A stretch of DNA of 46,510 bases from Bacteroidales bacterium (GTDB lineage: Bacteria; Bacteroidota; Bacteroidia; Bacteroidales; JAFGXI01): the NCBI GenBank assembly GCA_027064025.1, contig JAMOQL010000136.1, positions 1 to 46,510 of the forward strand, written 5' to 3'. How positions within the stretch are numbered: position 1 is the first letter of the stretch; every line of letters begins with the position of its first letter. A program made the translations under genes and the position numbers. Under the pieces are notes generated by a model that saw only the letters and a list, made by a program, of their open reading frames with translations, was not told the DNA's origin and did not search any database. Shown here piece by piece: positions 15,501 to 24,659 of this stretch.

Positions 15501-16691
15501 ATGTACGGAAAATTTCAACAATATTTACAAACAGAGTTAGACTCAATAACTGAAGCGGGCTTATTTAAAGGAGAACGAATTATCAATTCTCCCCAAGAAG
15601 CAGAAATTACACTTACTACGGGTCAGAAGGTTCTAAATTTTTGCATGAACAATTATTTAGGATTATCTAATAATCAAGAATTAATTGACGCTGCAAAAAA
15701 TGCACTCGACACTCGTGGATTCGGAATGTCATCTGTTCGTTTTATATGCGGTACTCAAGATTTACACAAAGAATTAGAAAAAAAAGTAGCAGAGTTCTTT
15801 GGTACTGAAGATACCATTTTATATGCTGCAGCTTTCGATGCAAACGGAGGTGTTTTCGAACCTTTATTTTCTGAAGAAGATGCTATTATTTCTGACTCAT
15901 TAAATCACGCATCTATCATAGACGGGGTACGCTTATGTAAAGCCCAACGTTACAGATACGAAAATGCTGACATGGCTTCTTTGGAAGAACAACTTATTAA
16001 AGCTCAAGACCAAAGATTTAGAATTATTGTTACCGATGGTGTTTTTTCTATGGACGGAAATACAGCTCCGATGGATGAAATCAACAAACTGGCTAAAAAG
16101 TATGACGCCTTAATTATGGTAGACGAATGTCATTCTGCTGGTGTTGTTGGTAAAACAGGACGTGGAGTTACTGAGCAGTTCAATATTCGAGGCGAGGTAG
16201 ATATTATTACGGGAACTCTTGGTAAAGCTTTTGGTGGTGCAATTGGTGGTTTTACAACTGGTAAAAAGGAAATTATTGAGATGCTACGTCAACGCTCTCG
16301 TCCTTATTTGTTTTCAAACTCAATTCCTCCTATGGTTGCTAATGCTGGAATTAAAATGTTTGATATGATGAGCCAAACTACAGCTTTACAAGATAAGCTT
16401 CATGCCAACACCGACTATTTTGTTAAAAAAATGATTAATGCGGGCTTTGATATTAAACCTACAAAATCTGCCATTTGTGCAGTCATGCTTTACGATGCAA
16501 AATTATCTCAAGATTTTGCAACAAAATTATTAGCCGAAGGTATTTATGTTATCGGATTCTATTATCCCGTGGTAGCCAAAGGACAAGCTAGAATCAGGGT
16601 TCAGCTTTCTGCCGCTCACGAAACCAAACATTTAGACCACGCCATTACAGCGTTTACCAAAATAGGAAAAGAATTAGGTGTTCTTAAATAA
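15501..16691 (+). CDS. kbl: Glycine C-acetyltransferase (2-amino-3-ketobutyrate CoA ligase)
   Basis: PLP enzyme that condenses glycine with acetyl-CoA, or runs in reverse in threonine breakdown. 396 residues from ATG 15501. The longer frame to a TTG at 15474 is rejected because MYGKFQQYLQTELDSITEAG aligns with the known N-terminus of E. coli Kbl (398 residues). Motifs: NNYLGLSNN, GFGMSSVRFICGTQ, DSLNHASIIDGVRL and DECHSAGVVG. The PLP lysine lies in TGTLGKAFGGAIGG. C-terminal substrate-site residues lie in QARIRVQLSAAH. Threonine dehydrogenase is not in the window. A good terminator follows. Confidence 0.95.
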   Translation: MYGKFQQYLQTELDSITEAGLFKGERIINSPQEAEITLTTGQKVLNFCMNNYLGLSNNQELIDAAKNALDTRGFGMSSVRFICGTQDLHKELEKKVAEFFGTEDTILYAAAFDANGGVFEPLFSEEDAIISDSLNHASIIDGVRLCKAQRYRYENADMASLEEQLIKAQDQRFRIIVTDGVFSMDGNTAPMDEINKLAKKYDALIMVDECHSAGVVGKTGRGVTEQFNIRGEVDIITGTLGKAFGGAIGGFTTGKKEIIEMLRQRSRPYLFSNSIPPMVANAGIKMFDMMSQTTALQDKLHANTDYFVKKMINAGFDIKPTKSAICAVMLYDAKLSQDFATKLLAEGIYVIGFYYPVVAKGQARIRVQLSAAHETKHLDHAITAFTKIGKELGVLK

Positions 16692-16713
16692 GACACTTCT
16701 TAAAAAAAACATA

Positions 16714-18306
16714 TTAAGCATCGATTTTATCGGTGCTTTTTTGATTCTGATACTCGCTAAAAGAAAAAGCAATAAAGAATAAAATATAAAAATAAGTAAA
16801 GAAAGTTATTCCTGCTTGAGTTTCAAGAGTGTCTTCATTAATCATAGATAAAAAAGCGGCTAAAAGAAATACAAGTGGCAAAAATTGTTTTCGTTCTCTA
16901 TACATAGGTGCAAACATAAAAAACATAGCCCCTAGAAAGCCAAACAACCCAAAACTAATAAAAAATGTCACATATTGATTATGTGCTCTATGCTGAAATT
17001 CTTTTTTTAAAGTACTTTCTCCATTTTGATAATGCTTCTTAAAAGCATCGTCGACATCTCCTGTCCCTGTACCAAACCAAAAATGATTAGAAATAATTTT
17101 TTTTGCAATTTTTAAATATTCGAGCCTTTGAGTAACACTTGCTCCAGAGGCATTACCTGTTTTAGAATAATAATAAAACTGCTCTATTATTGGATATACC
17201 TTGGCATAAGGTGAATATTTATTTTTATAAATATAATTAGAATGAGCTGTTTCAATCATCTTAATATCCTCATTCGCTAAATTGGTAACACCTACAGAAT
17301 CCTTTGTTAAATTTAATGATGTTAAATAATTCATTAAAGTATACTTGATAGGGAAACCTCTTTTATTTACCCCATCTGAATAAGGAATATTACTCTTTTT
17401 ATTCCACTCCTTTTCTAATTCTTTTTCACATAAATACCAATATACATAATGCCCATTTTCTATTTGAATTGCTTTTGTGTTATGCTTATATAGATTCCCA
17501 TTTATTGTATATTTAGGTAAATCTTTATGTGATATTTTATTATCAAAATTATAAAATTCGTTAATATAATTCTTAATTAACAAAACTCCTGAAAATATCA
17601 ATATCAAAGCTAAAAAGGCAAAAATCCATTTAAGCCAAATTTTCTTTTGTAAAAATACAGAACGGAGTATCATGCTTATGAACACAAGTGAGAACACTAA
17701 CAATCCCGTATAAGAGTTTAGTATAAAAAGAAAAAATGACAAACTTAATATGATTGCAGTATATATCATTTTTAAGTTATTTTGAGAAGTCTTACGAGCC
17801 AAATAATAAGATGAAAATATAGCCATATTAACCAAAAGACTCAATCGAATATGTGAGATAAAAATAGAAATTTGCCTAATATCGGTAATGTGCCTTTCGA
17901 TAAGTCCGTAATAAATTAAACCCGAAATAAAAGAAGAGCCTACAACGGCTAGAATAAAAAAGTTTAATATTAATTTCACCTCATGAATTTCTAACTTTTT
18001 AGAACTCCCTACCAATAATGCTAAAACAAATAATGGTAGTTTAATTTTAATATCGTGCAATCCATAGGCAACATTCGAAGAGTTGAACATCCAAATTAAA
18101 TGTAAAAAAAACAGTCCTATTAAATACAGAGCTGGCTTATTATGGATTAAGCGTTTCCATTTATTAACAAAATCTAACTCTAATAACCAATTAGTAGCCA
18201 ATAAAAACTGAGATACACTCATTAAGAAAACTGAAAATGGCATTGAAACTCCCAGAAGAATTAACGAAAACAAATAAATATATCGATGAATTTGAGATGA
18301 AAACAT
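16714..18306 (-). CDS. O-antigen ligase/Wzy-like membrane protein with large extracytoplasmic insert
   Basis: 530 residues. About ten hydrophobic helices, with a long soluble segment (about 247-405) between the helix ending LIFSGVLLIKN and the helix at about 430. The Wzy/WaaL-type elements GASVTQRLEYLKIAKK, FGTGTGDVDDAFKKHYQ and HRAHNQYVTFFISFGLFGFL sit at the end of that loop and beyond. The insert has KEWNKKSNIPYSDG and NYLTSLNLTKDSVGV, a signature I recall from Bacteroidota O-antigen-ligase-like proteins (memory, not searched). It would ligate or polymerise lipid-linked glycans at the outer face of the inner membrane. Last gene of the hydrolase-GT9-ligase group. Confidence 0.85.
   Translation of the reverse strand: MFSSQIHRYIYLFSLILLGVSMPFSVFLMSVSQFLLATNWLLELDFVNKWKRLIHNKPALYLIGLFFLHLIWMFNSSNVAYGLHDIKIKLPLFVLALLVGSSKKLEIHEVKLILNFFILAVVGSSFISGLIYYGLIERHITDIRQISIFISHIRLSLLVNMAIFSSYYLARKTSQNNLKMIYTAIILSLSFFLFILNSYTGLLVFSLVFISMILRSVFLQKKIWLKWIFAFLALILIFSGVLLIKNYINEFYNFDNKISHKDLPKYTINGNLYKHNTKAIQIENGHYVYWYLCEKELEKEWNKKSNIPYSDGVNKRGFPIKYTLMNYLTSLNLTKDSVGVTNLANEDIKMIETAHSNYIYKNKYSPYAKVYPIIEQFYYYSKTGNASGASVTQRLEYLKIAKKIISNHFWFGTGTGDVDDAFKKHYQNGESTLKKEFQHRAHNQYVTFFISFGLFGFLGAMFFMFAPMYRERKQFLPLVFLLAAFLSMINEDTLETQAGITFFTYFYILFFIAFSFSEYQNQKSTDKIDA
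16716..16742 (+). terminator. Terminator of kbl, overlapping the convergent gene's last codons
   Basis: 10-base arms AAGCATCGAT (16716-16725) and ATCGGTGCTT (16729-16738), one G-T wobble, 3-base loop, followed by T's. It is embedded in the final codons of the O-antigen-ligase-like gene and also has a T-run after it on the minus strand, so it may act both ways. Confidence 0.8.
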
Positions 18307-18358
18307 AAATGTTTTTTATTGTTAACTAGATTTTTCTACAAATATTGTAATGAAGAAC

Positions 18359-19348
18359 CTACTTTATAGCATATATAGATTTTATATATTCTGAAATCTG
18401 AATTGGGTCTTGTTTTTTCATACAATAAAAATGCTTCTTTGGACATTTATTAAAACCAATCTTCGAACAAGGACGACAAGACAAATCTTTGATTTCAAAT
18501 ATCTTAGAGTGTTTGTTTGGTAAATATGGAGACATCCCAAATTCAGGCACTGTATTTCCCCATATAGAAACAATTGGTTTTCTAAATGCCGCAGCAATAT
18601 GCATTAAACCTGTATCGGAACTTACAACAACCTTTGACTGTTGAATAATTGATGCTGATTGATTAAGATTAACTTTCCCACATAAATTAGCAACTCTCCC
18701 TTTCGACAATTTTTCAACTTTATCAGCCTTCTCCACATCGTCTTTACCCCCAAGAAGCACAAAAAGAAGTTGAGAATGATTTATTATTTCAATAGCTAAT
18801 TCTTCGGGAATTTGTTTTGTAAAATAAGTTGCTCCTAAAACTAATGCTACAAATCCGTTCTCAAAAGTTGCATTAACTAACGAAATTGGATATTCATCCT
18901 TTTCAGGAATAAAATAGTCTAACCCCTCTTTATCATTTGACACATCGAAAACAGAAAGGGTTTCTATATAGCGATCAACAATATGGTTACTTGGCATCTT
19001 ATTAATCTTGAAATTAACAAGCAACCACTTTCTTAAATTTAATTTATCAACTGTAAAGTCTGGAATTGACAAGGCTGATTTAATTCTTTTTGTTCTCAAA
19101 TTATTATGCAAGTCAATTAAATGATCGTACGATTCATCTTTCAACTCTTTAATCGTATCGCTAAGATTCCTCGACAATGAATGAACTTTATCTACGTATG
19201 GATTATCGTTAAGTAAAAACGAAAATTGAGATTTGGTTAAAAAATGAATTTCAGAATCAGGAAACTGTTTCTTCAATATTCTAACAACAGGAGTTGTTAA
19301 AACAATATCGCCAATAGAACTAAAACGTATTACTAGGATTTTAAGCAC
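18359..19348 (-). CDS. Glycosyltransferase family 9 (heptosyltransferase-like)
   Basis: 329 residues, a GT-B fold enzyme related to LPS heptosyltransferases. The N-terminus MLKILVIRFSSIGDIVLTTP is the classic opening. YDHLIDLHNNLRTKR follows. The nucleotide-sugar part has LVLGATYFTKQIP, FVLLGGKDD, NLCGKVNL, VSSDTGLMHIAAAFRKPIVS and WGNTVPEFGM. A Cys-rich C-terminal segment (CRPCSKIGFNKCPKKHFYC) is typical of this subgroup. The start is GTG at 19348; no ATG fits. Only two bases separate it from the hydrolase stop, so the genes are coupled. Likely acts on LPS core or another surface glycan. Confidence 0.92.
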   Translation of the reverse strand: MLKILVIRFSSIGDIVLTTPVVRILKKQFPDSEIHFLTKSQFSFLLNDNPYVDKVHSLSRNLSDTIKELKDESYDHLIDLHNNLRTKRIKSALSIPDFTVDKLNLRKWLLVNFKINKMPSNHIVDRYIETLSVFDVSNDKEGLDYFIPEKDEYPISLVNATFENGFVALVLGATYFTKQIPEELAIEIINHSQLLFVLLGGKDDVEKADKVEKLSKGRVANLCGKVNLNQSASIIQQSKVVVSSDTGLMHIAAAFRKPIVSIWGNTVPEFGMSPYLPNKHSKIFEIKDLSCRPCSKIGFNKCPKKHFYCMKKQDPIQISEYIKSIYAIK

Positions 19349-19350
19349 TT

Positions 19351-20082
19351 TTATTTCAAGCTATTTATAAACATTAATAGGCTCAACCAATATTCTTTCG
19401 ATACTTCGTCGGTTTTCCACAATGCTTTTGCACCGTGCTTTCCATCATCGTTTTGTGGTTGAAATACGACTAGTTTATTTTTGGGGACATTTTCGGTTAA
19501 TCGTTTTAAATAAGGGTATTCTAATTGAGTTCCTGCAACATATACAGGCTTATCGATTCCTTTAAGTGCATCGTGAATTAAAAACTCATTTCTAAAAAAT
19601 TCGCCAGGGCTATATGCAATAATAGCTTTTACTTTTGGATTATCTTTACCTATTTTCAAAGCTAAGGTTGCTGAATAAGAGCTCCCCAAAAGAACCATCT
19701 CTTGCTTAGATTTCTCATAAACATAGTAAATAGCAGCTTCGATATCTAGACGCGCATCGTACATCGAACGAAATACCTTTTCGTCTTTGGCATTAATTGC
19801 CGTTTCGTCTGGGACAGAATTAATAGATCCCCCATAACGCAAATCAACAGCTAAACAATTATACTTTAATTTCAACAAGCTAATTGCAATATCTTTAAAT
19901 TCTCCTTTACTATAATTGCCCTGATGAAACAGAATAATATAAGGAAACGATGGGTCTATCTCGTAGAGATGAGCAACAACATCAAGAGAGTCTGAAGCTT
20001 TAAAGACAACCTTATCTTGTGCAGTTAAGGATAAACTTCCTATTAAGACCAATATAATAATAAAAACACGTTTCAATTGCAT
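19351..20082 (-). CDS. Secreted alpha/beta hydrolase
   Basis: 243 residues. The signal peptide (MQLKRVFIIILVLIGSLSLT, ending AQ) exports it. Alpha/beta hydrolase elements are IILFHQGNYSKGE (oxyanion region), LAVDLRYGGS and the nucleophile elbow VLLGSSYSATLAL (GxSxS). A later acid may lie in KPVYVAGTQLEYP, and a histidine in DDGKHGAKALW. The fold and order fit a serine esterase or peptidase of dienelactone-hydrolase type; the substrate is unknown. First gene of the group with the GT9 and ligase-like genes, but a role in glycan assembly is not shown. Confidence 0.85.
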   Translation of the reverse strand: MQLKRVFIIILVLIGSLSLTAQDKVVFKASDSLDVVAHLYEIDPSFPYIILFHQGNYSKGEFKDIAISLLKLKYNCLAVDLRYGGSINSVPDETAINAKDEKVFRSMYDARLDIEAAIYYVYEKSKQEMVLLGSSYSATLALKIGKDNPKVKAIIAYSPGEFFRNEFLIHDALKGIDKPVYVAGTQLEYPYLKRLTENVPKNKLVVFQPQNDDGKHGAKALWKTDEVSKEYWLSLLMFINSLK

Positions 20083-20150
20083 ATAATTTTTCGCAAGTTA
20101 CTAAAAAATTAACGAATTCAATATATCATTGTAAAATTAACAACTTTAAA

Positions 20151-20158
20151 CAAAAATA
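20151..20158 (-). promoter_or_regulatory. Putative -7 box of the hydrolase-GT9-ligase group
   Basis: TATTTTTG on the minus strand, about 69 bases before the hydrolase ATG, in the 203-base gap after the giant PKD gene. No -33 match. I see nothing else in this gap. Confidence 0.3.
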
Positions 20159-20285
20159 TTATTGATAAAATAAGGTTTCAGAAATAGAATAAATTCTAAT
20201 GTAAAATCTGCCATTAAAATTCATACTCATCTTATTTCAATGTATATTCTATACAATTCTTAGGCCAAAACTAACAAGACTGGGT

Positions 20286-23200
20286 TTATCTCAGAAGTGT
20301 AATTGTTCCTTTTTTTAAAATCTCTGTATTATTAAAAGTGCGAACTTTTGCATAATATACGTAAGTATCCATATTCTGGGGTTTTCCTCTTAATTTACCA
20401 TCCCAACCTAAGTTAAGGTCATTCGAAAAGAAAACTTCCTCTCCCCAACGGTTATATATTCTAAACTCAATCAAATCTTTTATCCCCCAACCTCTTACGT
20501 AAACTAAATCATTTTCTCCGTCGTCGTTTGGTGTAAACGTATTGGGGACATCGATTGTATAATCGTAAAATACATCGATAAAGATTTGCTTTGTAACAGT
20601 ATGACAATTTGAACTATCCATAATTGAAATTGTATATTCTATGGGTTTTGTTACTTCAACAATAGGGGATGGACAATCTGTGCACGAAAGGCCTTCTGTT
20701 GGTGACCAAGAATACCTAATACCTTCTTGATTAGAGTACATTTCAATATTAAATTCCTGACCAACAACTACGACTGTATCTGAGAAACTAGAAAATATTT
20801 GAGGGATTTGTTGCACAAAAACATAAACAGAATCGGTTATTTCGCATCCGTTACTTTCAATAATTCTAGCATAAATCATAGAGCTTTGCTCTGGTTCTAT
20901 ATTTATTTGATAATCGTTTCTATTATTAATTTCAAAATCTGAGCTCCAAATTATTGAGTCGCCTCCAGTAGCCCATAAATCTATACCACTGCCCAAACAG
21001 ATATTCTGATTATCAGAAATCTCAATTTCAGGTACAGAACGAACGATTAACTTTTGGTAAGCAGTATCCTTACAGCCTTCTTGACTTCTCAAATACAAAG
21101 CGACATTAAAAGTATCAATAAGTACTTCTGTATTAATAAAACTATAATCGTTAGGCTGAGTTTGTAGACTATAATCAATATTATCAATTGTCCACCTATA
21201 AACATTTCCATTACCTTGAGATGTATTATTAAACAGTACCTCTAATGGGGAACATGAGTTTGTATCTAATAATCCTGTAGTTGTGTTAACTAAATCGAAG
21301 GACGCCACCACCGGAAAAATATTAATATTTTCTACTTGGGTATATTTATCATCCTGTCCGTCACCGTCAGCGTCACAACCTTCTGCAGGATATGATAGCA
21401 CAATTTCAAATGTTCCATTTTGAGGAACAAAATTAAAACTATGTTCAAAAACCGATGTATTACTAATACCATATCCATCGCCCAGAGTCCACTCATAACT
21501 AACAATATTAGTATCATTACTCATCCAAAATTGAACTGTATCATTTTTACAGACTATATCATCGGAGATATTAATATCTGCATAAGGTCCATCAATAATT
21601 AAATTAAAACTTGTAGAATCGACACAACCATTAGATGTTGATTCGATTACAGATATTTGATAATGCCCTCTATCTTGATAAACAAATTCTGGATTAGGGA
21701 TATATGCCGTATTATTAAGATTATCAGACCATTCGAATTGCAAATATGGGGTTTCTATGCTATCTAAATTAATAAACAGAGGTGATGCTGGATAGCACAT
21801 TAAAGTATCCTCTAAAAGAGTTATTCTTAAATTGGCTTCTTGAACACTGACAGAGTCGAAAATAAAAGATTGGATGCACCCATAAGCATCTTGTATTTGA
21901 ATATTAATTTGATATACTCCTGTATCTTGATAAAGATGATAAAGGGTCGAAGTAATAGCTGTCATATCTCCATAATCACAATCTATTTGCAGATTTAATA
22001 AATCAGCATCAATATTGACTAATAATGAAGCATTTAAACATAGAGATGAATCGACCAAAGAAACATTTGCATCTATTGCATGAATTTCGATATTTCTATC
22101 TGGAGAAATAAATTCACATCCCAAAGAATCGATAAGTTTATATTTTATAATATGCCCCCCCCCTTCATCAAAAAAATACTGAAAAATAGAATCGGAATAG
22201 CACATCAAACTATCTGTAGTATCAAAATACCACATGTATTCCTGCAATGGGAAGATGCTACTCGCCATACCATCAATAGATATAGAATCTCCTAAACATA
22301 AATTAACAGGATTTGTGGTAAAAAGTGGAGATGCAAAGCCCACTGTTATTTGTTGACTAATTGTGTCGAAACAACCGCCCAAACCCGATACTATTACATT
22401 AACATCCTTAACTCCACCAGAGGTATACATGTGCTGCTGAGTGACTAAAGTATCAATAAACCAATTTTCAAAACTTCCATCTCCCCAGTCTATATATACA
22501 GAGTCTACTTCGTAAGTAGTATCCATATTAAGAGTTAAGTTGGGACACGAAACCTCGGGTATCGATACCGTAAAATCAGGTTCTTCTACATTAATCAAAG
22601 AATTAAAAACATAATCGGGACAGCCTGTCGTATTGCTATGCGCTATTATATTAACCGAATAAATCTGTTGGTTTGAGTATTGATGCTGAACTTGATTGCT
22701 GGCAAGAATAGTTGGTGAATAATCTCCAAAATTCCAGTAAAGAGAATCTGCACTATAAGCATCTATAGATAAATTTCTTAAATATGGATTTGTACAATCA
22801 TAACTATCTTGGAAATTATCAAGATAAGGCCCTTTTACAACAAAAGCAGGATTCAGGACAAAAAATCCATTACAACCATTTATTTCTCCTATCAAACCAA
22901 TACTAATAGCTCCGATTGTATCATATACAAGAATTGCATCTCCTACATCGACTATAGGATTACTCGTAAAGCTATCCCAAGTGTACGAATTTATTAAAGA
23001 ATCGTCAGGTGAATTAATAACATAATGGACTTGTTCTCCTCTACAAACAGTATCTTCAAGCACATAGAAACTAATATTTGGTTCTGTTCCCGCCAACACA
23101 TCAACTTCCAGACTATCGACACAACCATGTTCTGTTTCAATTACTAATATATTTGGAAAAACTCCCACTTCATTATAATTTTGTGGCGAAGGAATTTCAT

Positions 23201-24635
23201 CAGACGAAAACCAGACTCCATCTCTATACCAATTGTACGAAATAATATTATCTAAACTAGTAATATCTGGCGTCAGCACAGCATCGAAAGGGATACAACT
23301 TTCTTCTGGAAAAATACTAATTCCATTGATTTTGGTAAAAGTGGCATCAATATTTTGAGTAGAAGTTGAGATACAACCATAACTACTTGTTGCCTCTAAC
23401 GAGTAATAATAAAGACCTTCTTCTTGGATGTCTAAAGTTGGATTCTGCTCGGTAGTTGATAAGACAATACTTGTATCTTCCATATTTTGATAATATATAT
23501 TCCACTGATACGATACAGATTCGCTACTTGTATTTTCTACGGCAATTAATGTTGGTTCACAAATAACATCAGGAATAAAATTAAAATTAATATCAGGACT
23601 CGCATGTACATTAATACTTTGTGTAACTTGAGAAACGCAGTTTCCTGATCCTGCAGTAAGAGTGATGGTATATACCCCTGGATTATCAAAAGCATGATAA
23701 ACTATTGTCCCGTATCCATTAACTGTTCCATCGCCAAAATCCCACATACAAGCAGAACCTTCTGTATTGACAAAACTTACAAATTCTCCTGTACAAATAA
23801 GACTTGTATTAACTTGAATATGAGGATCTAAATCGGCAATCGAGACTTGTCCAACACCAGTAGAAGAGCAGCTGTTAGCATCGTTAACTGTTAAATTAAC
23901 AGTATAATTTCCTTGTTGAAAAAAATGAGTTGGATTGGGTTGGGTAGAGCTACCACCGTCACCAAAATTCCAGCTGTATGATAATGGCAAAGCATCTCCT
24001 GTAGAACTATTTGAAAAAGAAACATTTATAGGTTCGCAATTGATAGAAGGCTGAGCCGAAAAAGACACAATTGGAGGATTAGAAACATTAACATAATAAT
24101 CGTAAATAATATTATTTTCACAACCTAAAGCGTCTTCTACATTTAGAATAATAGAATACGACCCAGAATGACTATATTCATGACTTGGATTATGTTCTGA
24201 AGATGTTGTACCATCTCCAAAATTCCAATACCAAGAAATAATATTAGCATCGCCAGGTAAACTAGCATCTGTAAAGTGAGATACAACAGGAACACATCCA
24301 CCTAAACTTGTTCCTGAAAAAACTACATTAGGAAAAGGATGAACAATTGCTTGATTCGAAAATATATTTGTACCATTATCATCCGTTACTTCTAGCATAA
24401 TAGTGTATACCCCTGGAGTGATGTAAGAAATAAATGGATTTTCGTCGTGAGACTCTGAGCCATTACCAAATGTCCAAAAATAAGACAAATTCCCTGTGCC
24501 CGTAGATTGATTCGTAAAATGAATGGTCAGAGACCCACAGCCTTCATCGCTATCCATTACAAAATGAGCATTTTGTGCTGATAAATTGACGATCAAGAAA
24601 AAAAAGAATGTTATTATTAAGGCTTGTTTATACAT
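20286..24635 (-). CDS. Giant PKD-repeat surface protein with gliding-motility-type (CHU_C) C-terminal domain
   Basis: 1449 residues. Signal peptide (MYKQALIITFFFFLIVNLSA), then at least four canonical PKD domains in residues 20-350 (WTFGNGSESHDENP, WYWNFGDGTTSSEHNP, SWNFGDGGSSTQPNP, MWDFGDGTVNGYG). More divergent PKD/Ig-like units follow (LYWNFGDYSP, VYIDWGDGSFENW, YEWTLGDGYG). Most units have one Cys pair. A CDADGDGQDD loop near residue 1090 looks like a calcium-binding insert. The last 90 residues (VPNTFTPNDDGENDLVYVRG to ILKKGTITLL) are the T9SS type B sorting domain (TIGR04131-like). It would be exported by T9SS and surface-displayed as an adhesin. Encoded 24 bases after the OmpA gene. 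Confidence 0.95.
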   Translation of the reverse strand: MYKQALIITFFFFLIVNLSAQNAHFVMDSDEGCGSLTIHFTNQSTGTGNLSYFWTFGNGSESHDENPFISYITPGVYTIMLEVTDDNGTNIFSNQAIVHPFPNVVFSGTSLGGCVPVVSHFTDASLPGDANIISWYWNFGDGTTSSEHNPSHEYSHSGSYSIILNVEDALGCENNIIYDYYVNVSNPPIVSFSAQPSINCEPINVSFSNSSTGDALPLSYSWNFGDGGSSTQPNPTHFFQQGNYTVNLTVNDANSCSSTGVGQVSIADLDPHIQVNTSLICTGEFVSFVNTEGSACMWDFGDGTVNGYGTIVYHAFDNPGVYTITLTAGSGNCVSQVTQSINVHASPDINFNFIPDVICEPTLIAVENTSSESVSYQWNIYYQNMEDTSIVLSTTEQNPTLDIQEEGLYYYSLEATSSYGCISTSTQNIDATFTKINGISIFPEESCIPFDAVLTPDITSLDNIISYNWYRDGVWFSSDEIPSPQNYNEVGVFPNILVIETEHGCVDSLEVDVLAGTEPNISFYVLEDTVCRGEQVHYVINSPDDSLINSYTWDSFTSNPIVDVGDAILVYDTIGAISIGLIGEINGCNGFFVLNPAFVVKGPYLDNFQDSYDCTNPYLRNLSIDAYSADSLYWNFGDYSPTILASNQVQHQYSNQQIYSVNIIAHSNTTGCPDYVFNSLINVEEPDFTVSIPEVSCPNLTLNMDTTYEVDSVYIDWGDGSFENWFIDTLVTQQHMYTSGGVKDVNVIVSGLGGCFDTISQQITVGFASPLFTTNPVNLCLGDSISIDGMASSIFPLQEYMWYFDTTDSLMCYSDSIFQYFFDEGGGHIIKYKLIDSLGCEFISPDRNIEIHAIDANVSLVDSSLCLNASLLVNIDADLLNLQIDCDYGDMTAITSTLYHLYQDTGVYQINIQIQDAYGCIQSFIFDSVSVQEANLRITLLEDTLMCYPASPLFINLDSIETPYLQFEWSDNLNNTAYIPNPEFVYQDRGHYQISVIESTSNGCVDSTSFNLIIDGPYADINISDDIVCKNDTVQFWMSNDTNIVSYEWTLGDGYGISNTSVFEHSFNFVPQNGTFEIVLSYPAEGCDADGDGQDDKYTQVENINIFPVVASFDLVNTTTGLLDTNSCSPLEVLFNNTSQGNGNVYRWTIDNIDYSLQTQPNDYSFINTEVLIDTFNVALYLRSQEGCKDTAYQKLIVRSVPEIEISDNQNICLGSGIDLWATGGDSIIWSSDFEINNRNDYQINIEPEQSSMIYARIIESNGCEITDSVYVFVQQIPQIFSSFSDTVVVVGQEFNIEMYSNQEGIRYSWSPTEGLSCTDCPSPIVEVTKPIEYTISIMDSSNCHTVTKQIFIDVFYDYTIDVPNTFTPNDDGENDLVYVRGWGIKDLIEFRIYNRWGEEVFFSNDLNLGWDGKLRGKPQNMDTYVYYAKVRTFNNTEILKKGTITLLR

Positions 24636-24659
24636 CGATATTTGATTTAATAGCTACTA

